DNA of 64,000 bases from Pseudooceanicola nanhaiensis DSM 18065 (GTDB lineage Bacteria; Pseudomonadota; Alphaproteobacteria; Rhodobacterales; Rhodobacteraceae). The translations under genes and the position numbers were made by a program. The stretch's first letter is position 1. Every line of letters starts with the position of its first letter. Shown here one piece after another: positions 15,328 to 24,192 of this stretch. The stretch covers positions 57,237 to 121,236 of the forward strand of contig NZ_JHZF01000019.1 in NCBI RefSeq assembly GCF_000688295.1. Direction: 5' to 3'. Under the pieces are notes generated by a model. That model saw only the letters and a list, made by a program, of their open reading frames with translations. It searched no databases and had not been told where the DNA came from.

Positions 15328-16793
15328 TGCGCCGTGCGATGAGATCTCTGAGCGGCCAATTGATCCTGCTTGTGGTCGCGGCACTTGTCGTGGCCCAGGT
15401 GATCAGCCTGTTCCTGTTCGCCGACGAGCGCAGCCTTGCGATCCGTGCAGCTTTAGGATTCGAGGCCGCGGGTCGCGCAGCGAATGTCGCGCGGTTGATC
15501 GAAGAGGCCCCGCTGGATCTGCAGGACTCGATCCTTCGCGCGGCAAATTCGCCTCTGATCCGGTTCGATCTGTCGGACGCTCCGATCGTGGATCACACCG
15601 GTCATTCGGACGGCGGCATCGTGGAAGCGCGCATACGCGCCCTGATGGATGACAGCTACAGCCGGGATATTCGCGTTGAATTGCACGAGGTCGAGGGCGA
15701 GTTGCGGCCTCTTCCCAATCTCTCGAACGAGATGACAGAAATGCATCTCGCGATGATGCGCGGAGAGTTGACAGCGGTTGAAATGAACCTGTCCATCGCC
15801 ATCAAGGGAGCGCGTTGGCTGAATGTCGGAACGCGGTTCGAGCGACCGCCGATCCAATGGCCTTTCTATTCGATGCTGACCTTCGGGATTTCCGCCGGAC
15901 TGCTTCTGGTGGCGATCTTCTGGTTTGTAATGACGCGCCTGACGCGTCCTTTGCGGCACCTGTCGAAGGCCGCGGACCATCTTGGCCGGGGCGAAGATGT
16001 GGGCGAATTGGCGGTCACAGGGCCGACCGAGGTCAGAGATCTGACCGTCGCATTCAACCGCATGCAACGACGGCTGACCCGGTTTGTCAGTGATCGTACA
16101 CGTATGCTCGCAGCCCTTGGCCACGATTTACGCTCGCCGTTGACTGCCATGCGTGTCCGCGCGGAGCTGGTTGACGAAGAAGAGACGCGGGACAGCCTCA
16201 TCGCATCGGTCGAAGAGATGCAGAGTATGGTCGAAGCGACGCTCACCTTTGCACGCGGCCTTACCGGATCCGAAGGTGCCGAAGTGGTCGATCTGCGCAA
16301 TTTTCTGGACAGCTTGTGCAGCGATATGGCGGCACACTGCACCTTTGCCCCGAGTGATGATGTTGCCGTGCGGCTTCGACCCAACGCGTTCCGAAGGGCA
16401 CTGAGGAACTTGCTTGAGAACGCCGTTCGCTACGGTGGTGCCGCAAAAGTCAGCTGGGCGACCCACGGTTCGAACCTCGTACTCAACATCGATGACAATG
16501 GGCCCGGCATTCCCGTCGACCAGTTGGAAAAGGTCTTCGATCCGTTCTATCGCCTCGAGCAATCGAGGTCTCTGGAAACGGGCGGTTATGGGCTTGGGCT
16601 CTCAATCGCGAGGACAATCGTCCAATCCCATGGCGGCGATATCCAGCTGGTCAATCAGAACAGCGCGGGTTTGCGCGCTGTTGTCACCATCCCGTTGGAT
16701 GAAACCGAACTGATCGAAGGAGAAACAGATGAAACTGAACGCGTTGATCCTGCCGTTGCTGGCCAGCTTGCCCGCCAGCATGGCGCAGGCTGA
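15324..16793 (+). CDS. Sensor histidine kinase (EnvZ-like)
   Basis: The 489-residue kinase has two transmembrane helices (residues 8-33 and about 174-198) bracketing a periplasmic sensor domain of about 140 residues without the Met/His-rich motifs of CusS. A HAMP linker (TRPLRHLSKAADHL), a HisKA region with the phospho-acceptor His near residue 267 in LGHDLRSPLTAM, and an ATPase domain with NLLENAVRYG, DDNGPGIP and GGYGLGLSIA follow. It is coupled to the regulator upstream, and its last 65 bases overlap the next gene. Confidence 0.9.
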   Translation: MMRRAMRSLSGQLILLVVAALVVAQVISLFLFADERSLAIRAALGFEAAGRAANVARLIEEAPLDLQDSILRAANSPLIRFDLSDAPIVDHTGHSDGGIVEARIRALMDDSYSRDIRVELHEVEGELRPLPNLSNEMTEMHLAMMRGELTAVEMNLSIAIKGARWLNVGTRFERPPIQWPFYSMLTFGISAGLLLVAIFWFVMTRLTRPLRHLSKAADHLGRGEDVGELAVTGPTEVRDLTVAFNRMQRRLTRFVSDRTRMLAALGHDLRSPLTAMRVRAELVDEEETRDSLIASVEEMQSMVEATLTFARGLTGSEGAEVVDLRNFLDSLCSDMAAHCTFAPSDDVAVRLRPNAFRRALRNLLENAVRYGGAAKVSWATHGSNLVLNIDDNGPGIPVDQLEKVFDPFYRLEQSRSLETGGYGLGLSIARTIVQSHGGDIQLVNQNSAGLRAVVTIPLDETELIEGETDETERVDPAVAGQLARQHGAG

Positions 16794-17034
16794 TGGACCA
16801 GGCTCCTGGACGGGGCACATGTGGGGCAGTGGCTATGGCTTTATGGGCGGCTTCATGATGCTCGCCTTCTGGGGTGCGCTGATCGCATTGGTGGTGTTTC
16901 TGGTGTTCAGGCTGCGGGACAATGGCACCCGTCCCCCGGACTCGGACGCGCAGGAAGCGCTCAGGCGCCGCTTTGCAAATGGGGAAATCGACGAAGAAGA
17001 GTTCCGTCGCCGCAAAGCAACGCTCGACGAATAG
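16729..17034 (+). CDS. Small membrane protein with SHOCT domain
   Basis: This 101-residue protein has a cleavable signal (MKLNALILPLLASLPASMAQ), a Gly/Trp/Met-containing GHMWGSGYGFMGG linker, one transmembrane helix (residues 41-63) and a C-terminal SHOCT motif (EALRRRFANGEIDEEEFRRR). SHOCT proteins with this layout recur in copper-resistance loci, often near kinases or multicopper oxidases; their function is unknown. GAAGGAG just upstream supports the ATG at 16729, and the gene overlaps the kinase by 65 bases, so it is part of the two-component operon. Confidence 0.8.
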   Translation: MKLNALILPLLASLPASMAQADGPGSWTGHMWGSGYGFMGGFMMLAFWGALIALVVFLVFRLRDNGTRPPDSDAQEALRRRFANGEIDEEEFRRRKATLDE

Positions 17035-17099
17035 ACCCCGCCGCGGACGCCAAAGCCGTCCGACGCGACGCCCACCGACGCTGAATAGGAAAGAACGCC

Positions 17100-19100
17100 A
17101 TGGTCCCGGAAATTGGTCACTTCGCACTGGCCCTCGCACTGGCGCTTGCGCTTGTTCAGAGTGTTCTACCGATTGCAGGTGCGTCGCGTAGAAATGCCGT
17201 CTGGATGAAATCCGCCCAGGCGACGGCAATAGGACAAGTGCTGTTTGTGGCCATCGCCTTCGCAGCGCTGATGCAGGCTTTCATCGTCAGCGATTTTACC
17301 GTCAGGAACGTCGTCGAGAACTCCCATTCGCTCAAGCCAATGCTCTACAAGGTGGCCGGGACCTGGGGCAGCCATGAGGGTTCGCTGCTGCTCTGGATCC
17401 TGATACTCGCGGTGTTCGGCGCGGGCGTCGCCTGGTTCGGATCGAACATCCCCGCCGAGACCAAGGCGCGCACCTTGTCGGTGCAGGCGTGGATCAGCGT
17501 CGGCTTCCTGTCCTTCCTGCTGCTGACGTCGAACCCCTTCGAGCGGGTGTTTCCGCCGCCGCTCGACGGCAATGACCTCAACCCGTTGCTTCAGGACATG
17601 GGTCTCGCCATGCACCCGCCGCTCTTGTATTTCGGGTATGTCGGCTTCTCCATCGTGTTTTCCTTTGCCGTTGCGGCTCTTCTGGAAGGGCGCGTCGATC
17701 CGGCCTGGGCCAGATGGGTCCGCCCGTGGACATTGGCCGCGTGGGTCAGCCTTACGGCAGGTATCGCTCTTGGATCGTGGTGGGCCTATTATGAACTGGG
17801 CTGGGGCGGCTGGTGGTTCTGGGACCCGGTCGAGAACGTGAGCTTCATGCCCTGGCTTCTGGGCACGGCGCTGCTGCATTCCGCCATCGTCACCGAAAAG
17901 CGCGACGCGTTCAAAAGCTGGACCATCCTACTTGCCATCCTGACTTTCTCGCTTTCGCTGCTCGGGACGTTCATCGTCCGGTCAGGCCTGCTTACATCCG
18001 TGCATGCCTTCGCCGTCGATCCAGAGCGCGGGCTTTACATTCTGGGTCTGCTGGCCGTGTCCATCGGTGGGTCGCTGGCGCTCTACGCCTGGCGGGCGCC
18101 CGAAATGGAGCCGGGTGGTCTGTTTCGCCCGATCAGCCGCGAGGCCGGGCTGCTCGTGAACAACCTCATTCTGGCCGCCGCTACGGGAACGGTCCTGTTC
18201 GGGACGCTTTATCCACTGATCCTGGAGGCTGTCACCGGGGACAAGATCTCGGTCGGTCCACCTTTCTTCAACGCGGCCTTCATTCCGATGATGCTGGCAC
18301 TGGTCGTGTTCATGGGTCTTGGTCCATTCCTGTCGTGGAAGCGGGCTGATATCGCCGGTTTGCTCGATCGCATCCAATTCGTGGCCGTGCTGGCGGTCAT
18401 TGCAGCCTTGGCCGCATGGTATCTTCTGAACGGTGGGCCGATCATGGCCTATCTTGCCATCCTCGGCGCAGCGTGGCTGCTTTTTGCGACCCTGCGGGAA
18501 TGGGCGCTACGCATCCGTCTGTTCGAGGTTTCCCTTGCAGAGAGCGCGAGACGCGTGCGCAACCTGCCACGCGCCTCTCACGGTATGACGCTTGCCCATG
18601 CCGGCGTCGCTGTGTTGATGATGGGGATGATCGGCTCGACCGGATGGAAGAGTGAGGAGATCGTCTTTGCCGCCCCCGGGACCGAAGTCACGATCGCCGG
18701 GTTCGACATCACCTTCGAAGGGGCCGCAAAGGTTCAAGGGCCGAACTACATCGCGGATCGCGGCACCCTTGTGGTGCGTCGGGATGGCGAATTGGTCACG
18801 ACACTTTTCCCGGAACGGCGGTATTACCCGGTCGCGGAAAGCCAGACGACGGAGTCGGCCATCCGCTCCACATTGGCGGGTGATCTCTATACGTCGATTG
18901 CAACGCCAGCCTCCGATCAAGTGAACAACGCCGGAGCATGGACCCTTCGGATCCTCTATGAACCGCTCGTCAACCTGATCTGGATCGGCTCGATCCTGCT
19001 GGTGATCGGTGGCTGTTTGTCCTTGTCGGATCGCCGTTTGAGGGTCGGGGCGCCGCGCCGTGCCAAACAGCCAGCCACCGATGCCGTTCCTGCCGAGTAG
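17100..19100 (+). CDS. ccmF: Cytochrome c heme lyase subunit CcmF
   Basis: The 666-residue multi-pass membrane protein carries the WWD heme-handling motif (GWGGWWFWDPVENVSFMPW) and conserved histidines around GSHEGSLLLW, HPPLLYFGY and LTSVHAFAVDP, as in CcmF/CycK. CcmF reduces and ligates heme to apocytochrome c in the periplasm with CcmH. It starts a ccmF-G-H-I block placed directly behind the two-component operon. The transporters and heme chaperone genes ccmA to ccmE are absent from the window, so this is the ligation half of the pathway only. Confidence 0.95.
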   Translation: MVPEIGHFALALALALALVQSVLPIAGASRRNAVWMKSAQATAIGQVLFVAIAFAALMQAFIVSDFTVRNVVENSHSLKPMLYKVAGTWGSHEGSLLLWILILAVFGAGVAWFGSNIPAETKARTLSVQAWISVGFLSFLLLTSNPFERVFPPPLDGNDLNPLLQDMGLAMHPPLLYFGYVGFSIVFSFAVAALLEGRVDPAWARWVRPWTLAAWVSLTAGIALGSWWAYYELGWGGWWFWDPVENVSFMPWLLGTALLHSAIVTEKRDAFKSWTILLAILTFSLSLLGTFIVRSGLLTSVHAFAVDPERGLYILGLLAVSIGGSLALYAWRAPEMEPGGLFRPISREAGLLVNNLILAAATGTVLFGTLYPLILEAVTGDKISVGPPFFNAAFIPMMLALVVFMGLGPFLSWKRADIAGLLDRIQFVAVLAVIAALAAWYLLNGGPIMAYLAILGAAWLLFATLREWALRIRLFEVSLAESARRVRNLPRASHGMTLAHAGVAVLMMGMIGSTGWKSEEIVFAAPGTEVTIAGFDITFEGAAKVQGPNYIADRGTLVVRRDGELVTTLFPERRYYPVAESQTTESAIRSTLAGDLYTSIATPASDQVNNAGAWTLRILYEPLVNLIWIGSILLVIGGCLSLSDRRLRVGAPRRAKQPATDAVPAE

Positions 19101-19108
19101 GAGAGAAG

Positions 19109-19675
19109 ATGAAACGTCTCATTGCCGGGCTGCCGTTTATTGCGGCGGTCATATTCGGTGGGTTTTTTCTCTGGGGGCTCAATCCCGACCGGGATCCCAA
19201 CGAGATCCCTTCCGTCCTGATCTCGCAACCGGCCCCGGCGTTCGACCTCGATCCCGTGCCGGGGTTGGAGACACCCGGCCTGGCCCGAAGCGATCTTGTC
19301 GGCAACGAACGACCGGTCGTGGTCAATGTCTTTGCGTCCTGGTGCGTGCCCTGCCGCGCGGAACATGCCGTGTTGACAAGATTTGTCGAACGAGACGGCA
19401 TGCGGTTGTTCGGAATAAACTACAAAGACAAACCTGAGGATGCCGTGAAGTGGCTCAATGACCTCGGCAATCCCTACGAGCGGATCGGGTCCGACCTGTC
19501 GGGCCGGACCGGGATCGAATGGGGCCTGTCGGGCGTGCCGGAAACCTTCATCGTCGATAGCGATGGCACCGTTTTGTTTCGCTATGTCGGGCCGGTCGTG
19601 GGTCCGGACGCCGTCGAACGGTTCACGCAAGCCCTGAAGCAGGCAGGCGCACTGCCAAATGGAGCAGGTTCATGA
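19109..19675 (+). CDS. ccmG: Thiol:disulfide interchange protein CcmG/DsbE
   Basis: The 188-residue protein has an N-terminal membrane anchor (residues 7-25) and a thioredoxin fold with the active site FASWCVPCRAEH and the cis-proline region WGLSGVPETFIVD, standard for CcmG. It keeps apocytochrome or CcmH thiols reduced for heme attachment, using electrons from CcdA or DsbD, both of which have candidates in this window (45954, 21322). It lies eight bases after ccmF and overlaps ccmH by four bases. Confidence 0.95.
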   Translation: MKRLIAGLPFIAAVIFGGFFLWGLNPDRDPNEIPSVLISQPAPAFDLDPVPGLETPGLARSDLVGNERPVVVNVFASWCVPCRAEHAVLTRFVERDGMRLFGINYKDKPEDAVKWLNDLGNPYERIGSDLSGRTGIEWGLSGVPETFIVDSDGTVLFRYVGPVVGPDAVERFTQALKQAGALPNGAGS

Positions 19676-20145
19676 GACAGTTGATTTTCGCGTTTTGCAT
19701 CGGGCTCCTTCCCTTTGCCGCCAATGCGGTGGAACCGGACGAAATGCTGACCGACCCGGTATTGGAACAGCGTGCGCGGGAGATTTCCAAGGATCTACGA
19801 TGCGTCGTCTGTCAGAACCAGGACATCGACAGTTCGAACGCGGGTGTGGCGCGGGACTTGCGTCTGCTCGTACGCGAGCGCCTGGTCGTTGGAGACAGCG
19901 ACGCGGAGGTGATCGAATACATACGGGCGCGGTACGGGGATTACGTGCTGCTGAAACCGCCTCTGGAGCCTGCGACCTACGCGCTTTGGTTCGCTCCGAT
20001 CGCTTTCGTTCTGATCGGGGTTTTCGTTGGTGGCGGGCTACTGATGAGTCGGCGAAAGCAAGAGGCATTTGAAGACTTGGGCTCGGAGGATGAGAACACC
20101 GTGTCCGAAATTCTCAGGCAAAACGAAGCGGGGGATGCGTCATGA
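19672..20145 (+). CDS. ccmH: Cytochrome c maturation protein CcmH (CycL)
   Basis: The 157-residue protein begins with a signal peptide (to about residue 17), contains the redox motif LRCVVCQNQDIDSSNAGVAR (LRCxxCQNQ), and has one transmembrane helix (about residues 105-124) followed by a short cytoplasmic tail, matching CcmH/CycL. It binds apocytochrome CXXCH motifs for heme ligation by CcmF. It overlaps ccmG and ccmI by four bases at each side, so translation is coupled. Confidence 0.95.
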   Translation: MRQLIFAFCIGLLPFAANAVEPDEMLTDPVLEQRAREISKDLRCVVCQNQDIDSSNAGVARDLRLLVRERLVVGDSDAEVIEYIRARYGDYVLLKPPLEPATYALWFAPIAFVLIGVFVGGGLLMSRRKQEAFEDLGSEDENTVSEILRQNEAGDAS

Positions 20146-21293
20146 TCTGGGGTATTTTCGTTCTTTTGACGCTGGTCGCAATCGGAATTGTCCTCTACCC
20201 GCTGCTGCTGTCCAAATCGAACACTCTCACCAGAGGGGATGCGGTACCGGCGATCCTCGCCGATCAGATGCGGGAAATCCAACGAGACATGGACCGCGGT
20301 TTGATTTCTGAACAGGAAGCTCAAGCGGCCAGACTCGAGATCAAGAAACGGATCCTCGCGACGACCCGCAATTCGGAAGAAAAAGCCGGATCATCCCGTA
20401 ATGGTGGCAGAGTCACTCTCGTTGTCGCGGCGGTCCTCGCGCCGGTTATTGCCGCGGGCTACTATCTGACGATGGGATCGCCGGAGGTTCCTTCAATGGC
20501 CTTCGCTGCCCGTGCAGAGGAGCGGGCACAGACTGATGAAGTGACGGCGCTGGCAATACAACTTCGCGAAAGGCTTGTATCCGATCCGACCGGCGGCCCT
20601 AGCGAAGGGTGGATGCTGTTGGGCCAGACCTATCAGCGCATGGGCAGAGCAGCCGATGCCGTCGAAGCCTTCGAAGTCGTTGCCGAACGGGAGGATGCCA
20701 CCTCCGCGACATTCTCCATGCTGGCAGAGGCTGTCGCGGTTGCCAATGACGGCGTTGTTATTCCACGGGCGAAATTGGCCATTGATCGCGCTTTGGACCT
20801 TGACCCATCCAATCCTGCGGCAACCTACTTCGAGTCTCTGTATTACTTTCAGCAAGAAGAGACGCGTAAGGCCTACGATCTGCTTGTTTCACGACTGAAT
20901 CAGGAAGAGGCTTACGTTCCCTGGATGGAGACCTATGCAGCGCAGATCAACCGGATTGCAGCGGCAGCTGACCTTCCGGTCGTCAATCTACCCAGCGGGC
21001 CGACGTCGCAACCAGGCCCGAGTGCCGCAGATGTCGCGGCGGCGTCGGAGATGAATGACGCGGATCGCGCGGAGTTCATCCGATCGATGGTCTCGCGGCT
21101 GGCCGAGCGTCTTGAGGATGAACCGGACGATCTGGATGGTTGGATGCGGCTGGCAAATGCCTATACCGTCCTTCAGGAGCCCGATCGCGCCGTTGAGGCC
21201 TACCGCAAGGCTGAAGCGCTGTTGGAGCAGCAGCCCGCCAGTGATCCTCGGCGTGCGGCGGTCCGTGCCGCGCTTGAGCGGCTCGGCGGCTGA
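20142..21293 (+). CDS. ccmI: Cytochrome c biogenesis protein CcmI (CycH), TPR-containing
   Basis: The 383-residue protein has an N-terminal hydrophobic helix, a cytoplasmic leucine-zipper-like loop with ILADQMREIQRDMDRGLISE, a second helix near residues 89-107, and a periplasmic domain with TPR repeats (GPSEGWMLLGQTYQRMGRAA; LDGWMRLANAYTVLQEPDRA). CcmI is the chaperone that delivers apocytochrome c to CcmFH. It ends the two-component/ccm operon and converges on the dsbD-like gene. Confidence 0.93.
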   Translation: MIWGIFVLLTLVAIGIVLYPLLLSKSNTLTRGDAVPAILADQMREIQRDMDRGLISEQEAQAARLEIKKRILATTRNSEEKAGSSRNGGRVTLVVAAVLAPVIAAGYYLTMGSPEVPSMAFAARAEERAQTDEVTALAIQLRERLVSDPTGGPSEGWMLLGQTYQRMGRAADAVEAFEVVAEREDATSATFSMLAEAVAVANDGVVIPRAKLAIDRALDLDPSNPAATYFESLYYFQQEETRKAYDLLVSRLNQEEAYVPWMETYAAQINRIAAAADLPVVNLPSGPTSQPGPSAADVAAASEMNDADRAEFIRSMVSRLAERLEDEPDDLDGWMRLANAYTVLQEPDRAVEAYRKAEALLEQQPASDPRRAAVRAALERLGG

Positions 21294-21296
21294 CTA

Positions 21297-21320
21297 CTGC
21301 TCGGTGTCCCGGTCGAGCAG
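21297..21320. terminator. Candidate bidirectional terminator hairpin
   Basis: CTGCTCG (21297-21303) and CGAGCAG (21314-21320) pair perfectly around a 10-base loop between the convergent ccmI and dsbD-like genes. There is no T tract, so termination is inferred from position. Confidence 0.4.
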
Positions 21321-21321
21321 G

Positions 21322-23451
21322 TCACTCCTGTCCGGCAACCTTTGCGGAAACATCCCGACCACTGGCTTGCGCCAAGGCGTTCATCACGTCCTCGGTTTTT
21401 AGCAATTCGGACAGCACAATGCCGTTCGGTGCCGATGGTCCGTAGACGGCATTGAAGGGGATGCCGTATCTGCCGAAACTCTCAAGGTAGCGGGAAATGC
21501 GCGTGTCCGGGCGTGTCCAATCTGCCTGCATCGCCGTGACTCCAGGCGCTTCAAGCGCGCTCCGGACTGGCTCCCGATCGATGATAAGTGTCTTGTTCGC
21601 TTTGCAAGTCAGACACCAGTCAGCGGTCACATCGACAAAAACGACCTCTCCTGCGGACACGCGTTTCGCTATTTCCGAACGATCAAATGCGATCCAAGCC
21701 ATTGCCAACTGCGGCGTCGAACGCGCAGGTGCTGATTGCTGCAAGAGAGGACCTGCGGCAATGGCCAGGACAAGGCTGGCTATGGCAATAGACCACCTGA
21801 ATTGGGACTGCACATTCGGGAGAGATAGTATCAGAACGGCGAGACCGGACAACGCCGCGACCGCGATGACAGACGCAAGCCCGGCGACACCGTCGAGCAC
21901 CCAGAACAGCCACACGGCGGTTGCAAGCAACAAAACCCCCATGACGCTTTTGATGATCAGCATCCATCGACCAGGCTTGGGCATGAATGCGACCAGACGC
22001 GGGAACGCGGCGATGACGAGATAGGGCAGGGCGAGGCCGAGCCCGAGGCTCGTAAAGACGATGAGGATGTCCACGCCACGCCCGGCCAAAGCAAAGGCCA
22101 CCGCGGTGCCGAGGAACGGTGCCGAACAAGGCGTCGCCATGACGGCACCGAACATGCCAGTGAAAAAGTCGGCGGAATACCCGTTGCGTCCTCCGGCCCC
22201 TGCAAGCCGCGTCTGCATGCCGTGTGGAAGGGCGAACTCGAACGCTCCGAACAGATTTGCCGAAAAGACGAGCAGGACAGCGATCATCGCCGCAAGAAAC
22301 AGCGGGCTTTGAAACTGCAAACCCCACCCGACGCTGAGGCCTGCCGTCTGGAGCGCCCAGAGGACGAGCGCCAGACCCCACATGAACGTCATGATGCCGG
22401 CGCTGGCAGCGACGAAACCGAACCGGACACGGGTTGTGTCGTGATCGGTGTGTTTGAGCACAGACGACACCTTGATGGACAGCACCGGCAGCACGCAGGG
22501 CATCACATTCAGGATCAATCCGCCCAGCAGCGCGATCGCGGCAATCCAGATCAGTTCCATCATGTCCGGTGTCGTGGCGGCCAGTTCAAAGGGTGGTGCT
22601 ATTCCTTGCGCCACGCGATCCGCGATGATCGTGAAGGCCCGGTTCTCGCCGTCGGTGACGGTAATCGACGGAGCCACTGTCACATCCGTATTCGACGAGA
22701 GGATCGGCAAGCGCGCCCAAAGCAAACGATCCTCTTCTCCCAAACGGATATCGGGTTTGCCAAGCGCAACACCCATACCCAGTTCGGGAAACACATCCGG
22801 CGACTGGAGTGGTTCATCGACGCGAAGGCTGACGATCAACTCCGTGAGGTCTTCGTCGATGAAGGCATTTGCCTCGCTGACGCCGCTCGTCTTGGCCCCT
22901 TCGGGGACGCGCTCGGAAAACGTACCGATCAGCCCAGCCGAAGTGCTGTCGATGACGTTGCCCCGTCCGAGGCGAAGTGACAGGTCAAACTCTTCCGGGA
23001 CACAGACATTGGAGCACACCAGCAGTTTGACCTGCGCGGAAAGAGTCACAGGTGCGCCGGGATCTTTGAGCGTTATGCGCAGCGGAAAGACGACTTCACC
23101 CGCATAACCAAAATTTTCGATGCCGAAGGCGGTGAAGCGCGTCGGGGCGGGCCACATGAATTCGACATCTGCGACGTTTTCGGAACCGCTCCATTCGACC
23201 GAAGGCGGTATTCCCACCTCGCCCGCCGACCGCCAATAGGTCTTCCAGTTTTCGTTCAGTTGAAGGTGAAGCCCGGCTGACAGAGTCTGTGTGTTCTCGG
23301 GAACGCCGTCCTGTACACTAATGAGATGCGCGGTGAGTGGCGCGCTCTGGTATTCAGCAGAGGTTGCTGCCGCGACACTTCCAGAGACAACGGCCAGGAG
23401 CACGAAGGGAATAAGCAAAACCCGTCGCAGGATCAAAAGGCAATCGATCAA
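21322..23451 (-). CDS. DsbD/ScsB-like thiol:disulfide reductase
   Basis: The 709-residue protein has a signal peptide, a large periplasmic N-terminal domain with a CSNVC pair (LLVCSNVCVPEEF), an eight-helix DsbD transmembrane domain with redox cysteines in VMPCVLPVLSIK and ATPCSAPFLGTA, and a C-terminal thioredoxin domain with DVTADWCLTCKANK. This three-part design with a long N-terminal domain matches ScsB proteins, associated with copper tolerance, as well as DsbD. It carries electrons from cytoplasmic thioredoxin to periplasmic thiol proteins. It is the last gene of a minus-strand operon led by the DUF2933 gene and a CueR-type promoter. Confidence 0.9.
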   Translation of the reverse strand: MIDCLLILRRVLLIPFVLLAVVSGSVAAATSAEYQSAPLTAHLISVQDGVPENTQTLSAGLHLQLNENWKTYWRSAGEVGIPPSVEWSGSENVADVEFMWPAPTRFTAFGIENFGYAGEVVFPLRITLKDPGAPVTLSAQVKLLVCSNVCVPEEFDLSLRLGRGNVIDSTSAGLIGTFSERVPEGAKTSGVSEANAFIDEDLTELIVSLRVDEPLQSPDVFPELGMGVALGKPDIRLGEEDRLLWARLPILSSNTDVTVAPSITVTDGENRAFTIIADRVAQGIAPPFELAATTPDMMELIWIAAIALLGGLILNVMPCVLPVLSIKVSSVLKHTDHDTTRVRFGFVAASAGIMTFMWGLALVLWALQTAGLSVGWGLQFQSPLFLAAMIAVLLVFSANLFGAFEFALPHGMQTRLAGAGGRNGYSADFFTGMFGAVMATPCSAPFLGTAVAFALAGRGVDILIVFTSLGLGLALPYLVIAAFPRLVAFMPKPGRWMLIIKSVMGVLLLATAVWLFWVLDGVAGLASVIAVAALSGLAVLILSLPNVQSQFRWSIAIASLVLAIAAGPLLQQSAPARSTPQLAMAWIAFDRSEIAKRVSAGEVVFVDVTADWCLTCKANKTLIIDREPVRSALEAPGVTAMQADWTRPDTRISRYLESFGRYGIPFNAVYGPSAPNGIVLSELLKTEDVMNALAQASGRDVSAKVAGQE

Positions 23452-23508
23452 GATACCTGCTTCCTTCCCATATTTTCCGCAGATTTCGCCAGGACGGCGG
23501 AAATTGCG

Positions 23509-23733
23509 TCAAAGTCCACCTGTGGCAAAACCCTGACGACCGTCCGCACAGACAATTCGCGCAACGCCAGTCGCAGAAGATGAAAGGGTTCGACACCCAT
23601 CCGGCAGAAGGTCTGACGCTTGCTTCGTGGACACGATAGCCTTCAGATCTAGGCAGTCTGCAAGGCTTCCCGCGCAACCTCCAAGTAATGTAACCATCAA
23701 CAGCAATACGAATACCTTTGCTTTCCCTCGCAC
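23509..23733 (-). CDS. Small putative lipoprotein
   Basis: This 74-residue protein starts with a basic N-terminus and a hydrophobic stretch ending in the lipobox LLGGC, so it should be exported and lipidated. The mature part is only about 55 residues and has three further cysteines (ADCLD, PDGCR, IVCAD). It overlaps no other gene, sits two bases after the DUF2933 gene and 57 bases before the DsbD-like gene, and is probably co-transcribed with them. No family was recognised. Confidence 0.6.
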   Translation of the reverse strand: MRGKAKVFVLLLMVTLLGGCAGSLADCLDLKAIVSTKQASDLLPDGCRTLSSSATGVARIVCADGRQGFATGGL

Positions 23734-23734
23734 A

Positions 23735-24037
23735 TCACTGCCTGTTGCGGGCGACGCTAGGAATCACGGAACTTATGGGCTCGGGCGCTTCCTCGATAGT
23801 ATCGTTTGCCTTGTCGGAATGGCACGATTTCCCCATGAATCTATGCATCACAAGATGCGCTCCAACGCACAACAGGAGCGGGGCGAAAGCCGATGCATTG
23901 CCCCACATACCCGCAAGCGTTCCGCCAGCGAGAAAAAAACCGATCACGGGCAACAGCATCACAATGCAACACGCCATCATTCCGTAATGCATGAGCTTGT
24001 CTGTAATCGGCTTATTCTTGGGATTTTCGTCGTCCAT
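23735..24037 (-). CDS. DUF2933-like membrane protein
   Basis: The 100-residue protein has two hydrophobic helices (about residues 17-42 and 48-66) with LMHYGMMACCIVMLLPVIG, followed by HLVMHRFMGKSCH. Small, Met/His/Cys-containing two-helix proteins of the DUF2933 type are common in copper and silver loci. GAGGG precedes the ATG. It is the first gene behind a CueR-type promoter and heads the operon with the lipoprotein and DsbD-like genes. A metal-binding role is inferred from composition and context. Confidence 0.7.
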   Translation of the reverse strand: MDDENPKNKPITDKLMHYGMMACCIVMLLPVIGFFLAGGTLAGMWGNASAFAPLLLCVGAHLVMHRFMGKSCHSDKANDTIEEAPEPISSVIPSVARNRQ

Positions 24038-24065
24038 GACACCCTCTTTGTCTCGTTCCTGGCGT

Positions 24066-24096
24066 CATTTGCGACCCTCCAGCAGGGTAAGGTCAA
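24066..24096 (-). promoter_or_regulatory. CueR-type promoter before the DUF2933-lipoprotein-DsbD operon
   Basis: On the minus strand TTGACC (24096-24091), a 19-base spacer containing TTACCCTGCTGGAGGGT, and CAAATG (24071-24066) match the CueR layout. It lies back to back with the direct-repeat box at 24098-24113, which faces the divergent transpeptidase gene. Confidence 0.65.
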
Positions 24097-24097
24097 G

Positions 24098-24113
24098 GAT
24101 ACAAATGGATACA
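24098..24113 (+). promoter_or_regulatory. Direct-repeat box GATACA-N4-GATACA
   Basis: GATACA-AATG-GATACA is the cleanest copy of the repeat found next to the two-component genes. It lies 80 bases before the first L,D-transpeptidase start, placing that operon under probable control of the OmpR-type regulator. Confidence 0.6.
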
Positions 24114-24192
24114 CTTCTCGCGGCCTTGTCAGGTTGCCTGATGCCGGGTCTCCCGTAAAAGACATGTACAAACCGTAGGCTAGGAGTGTGTC

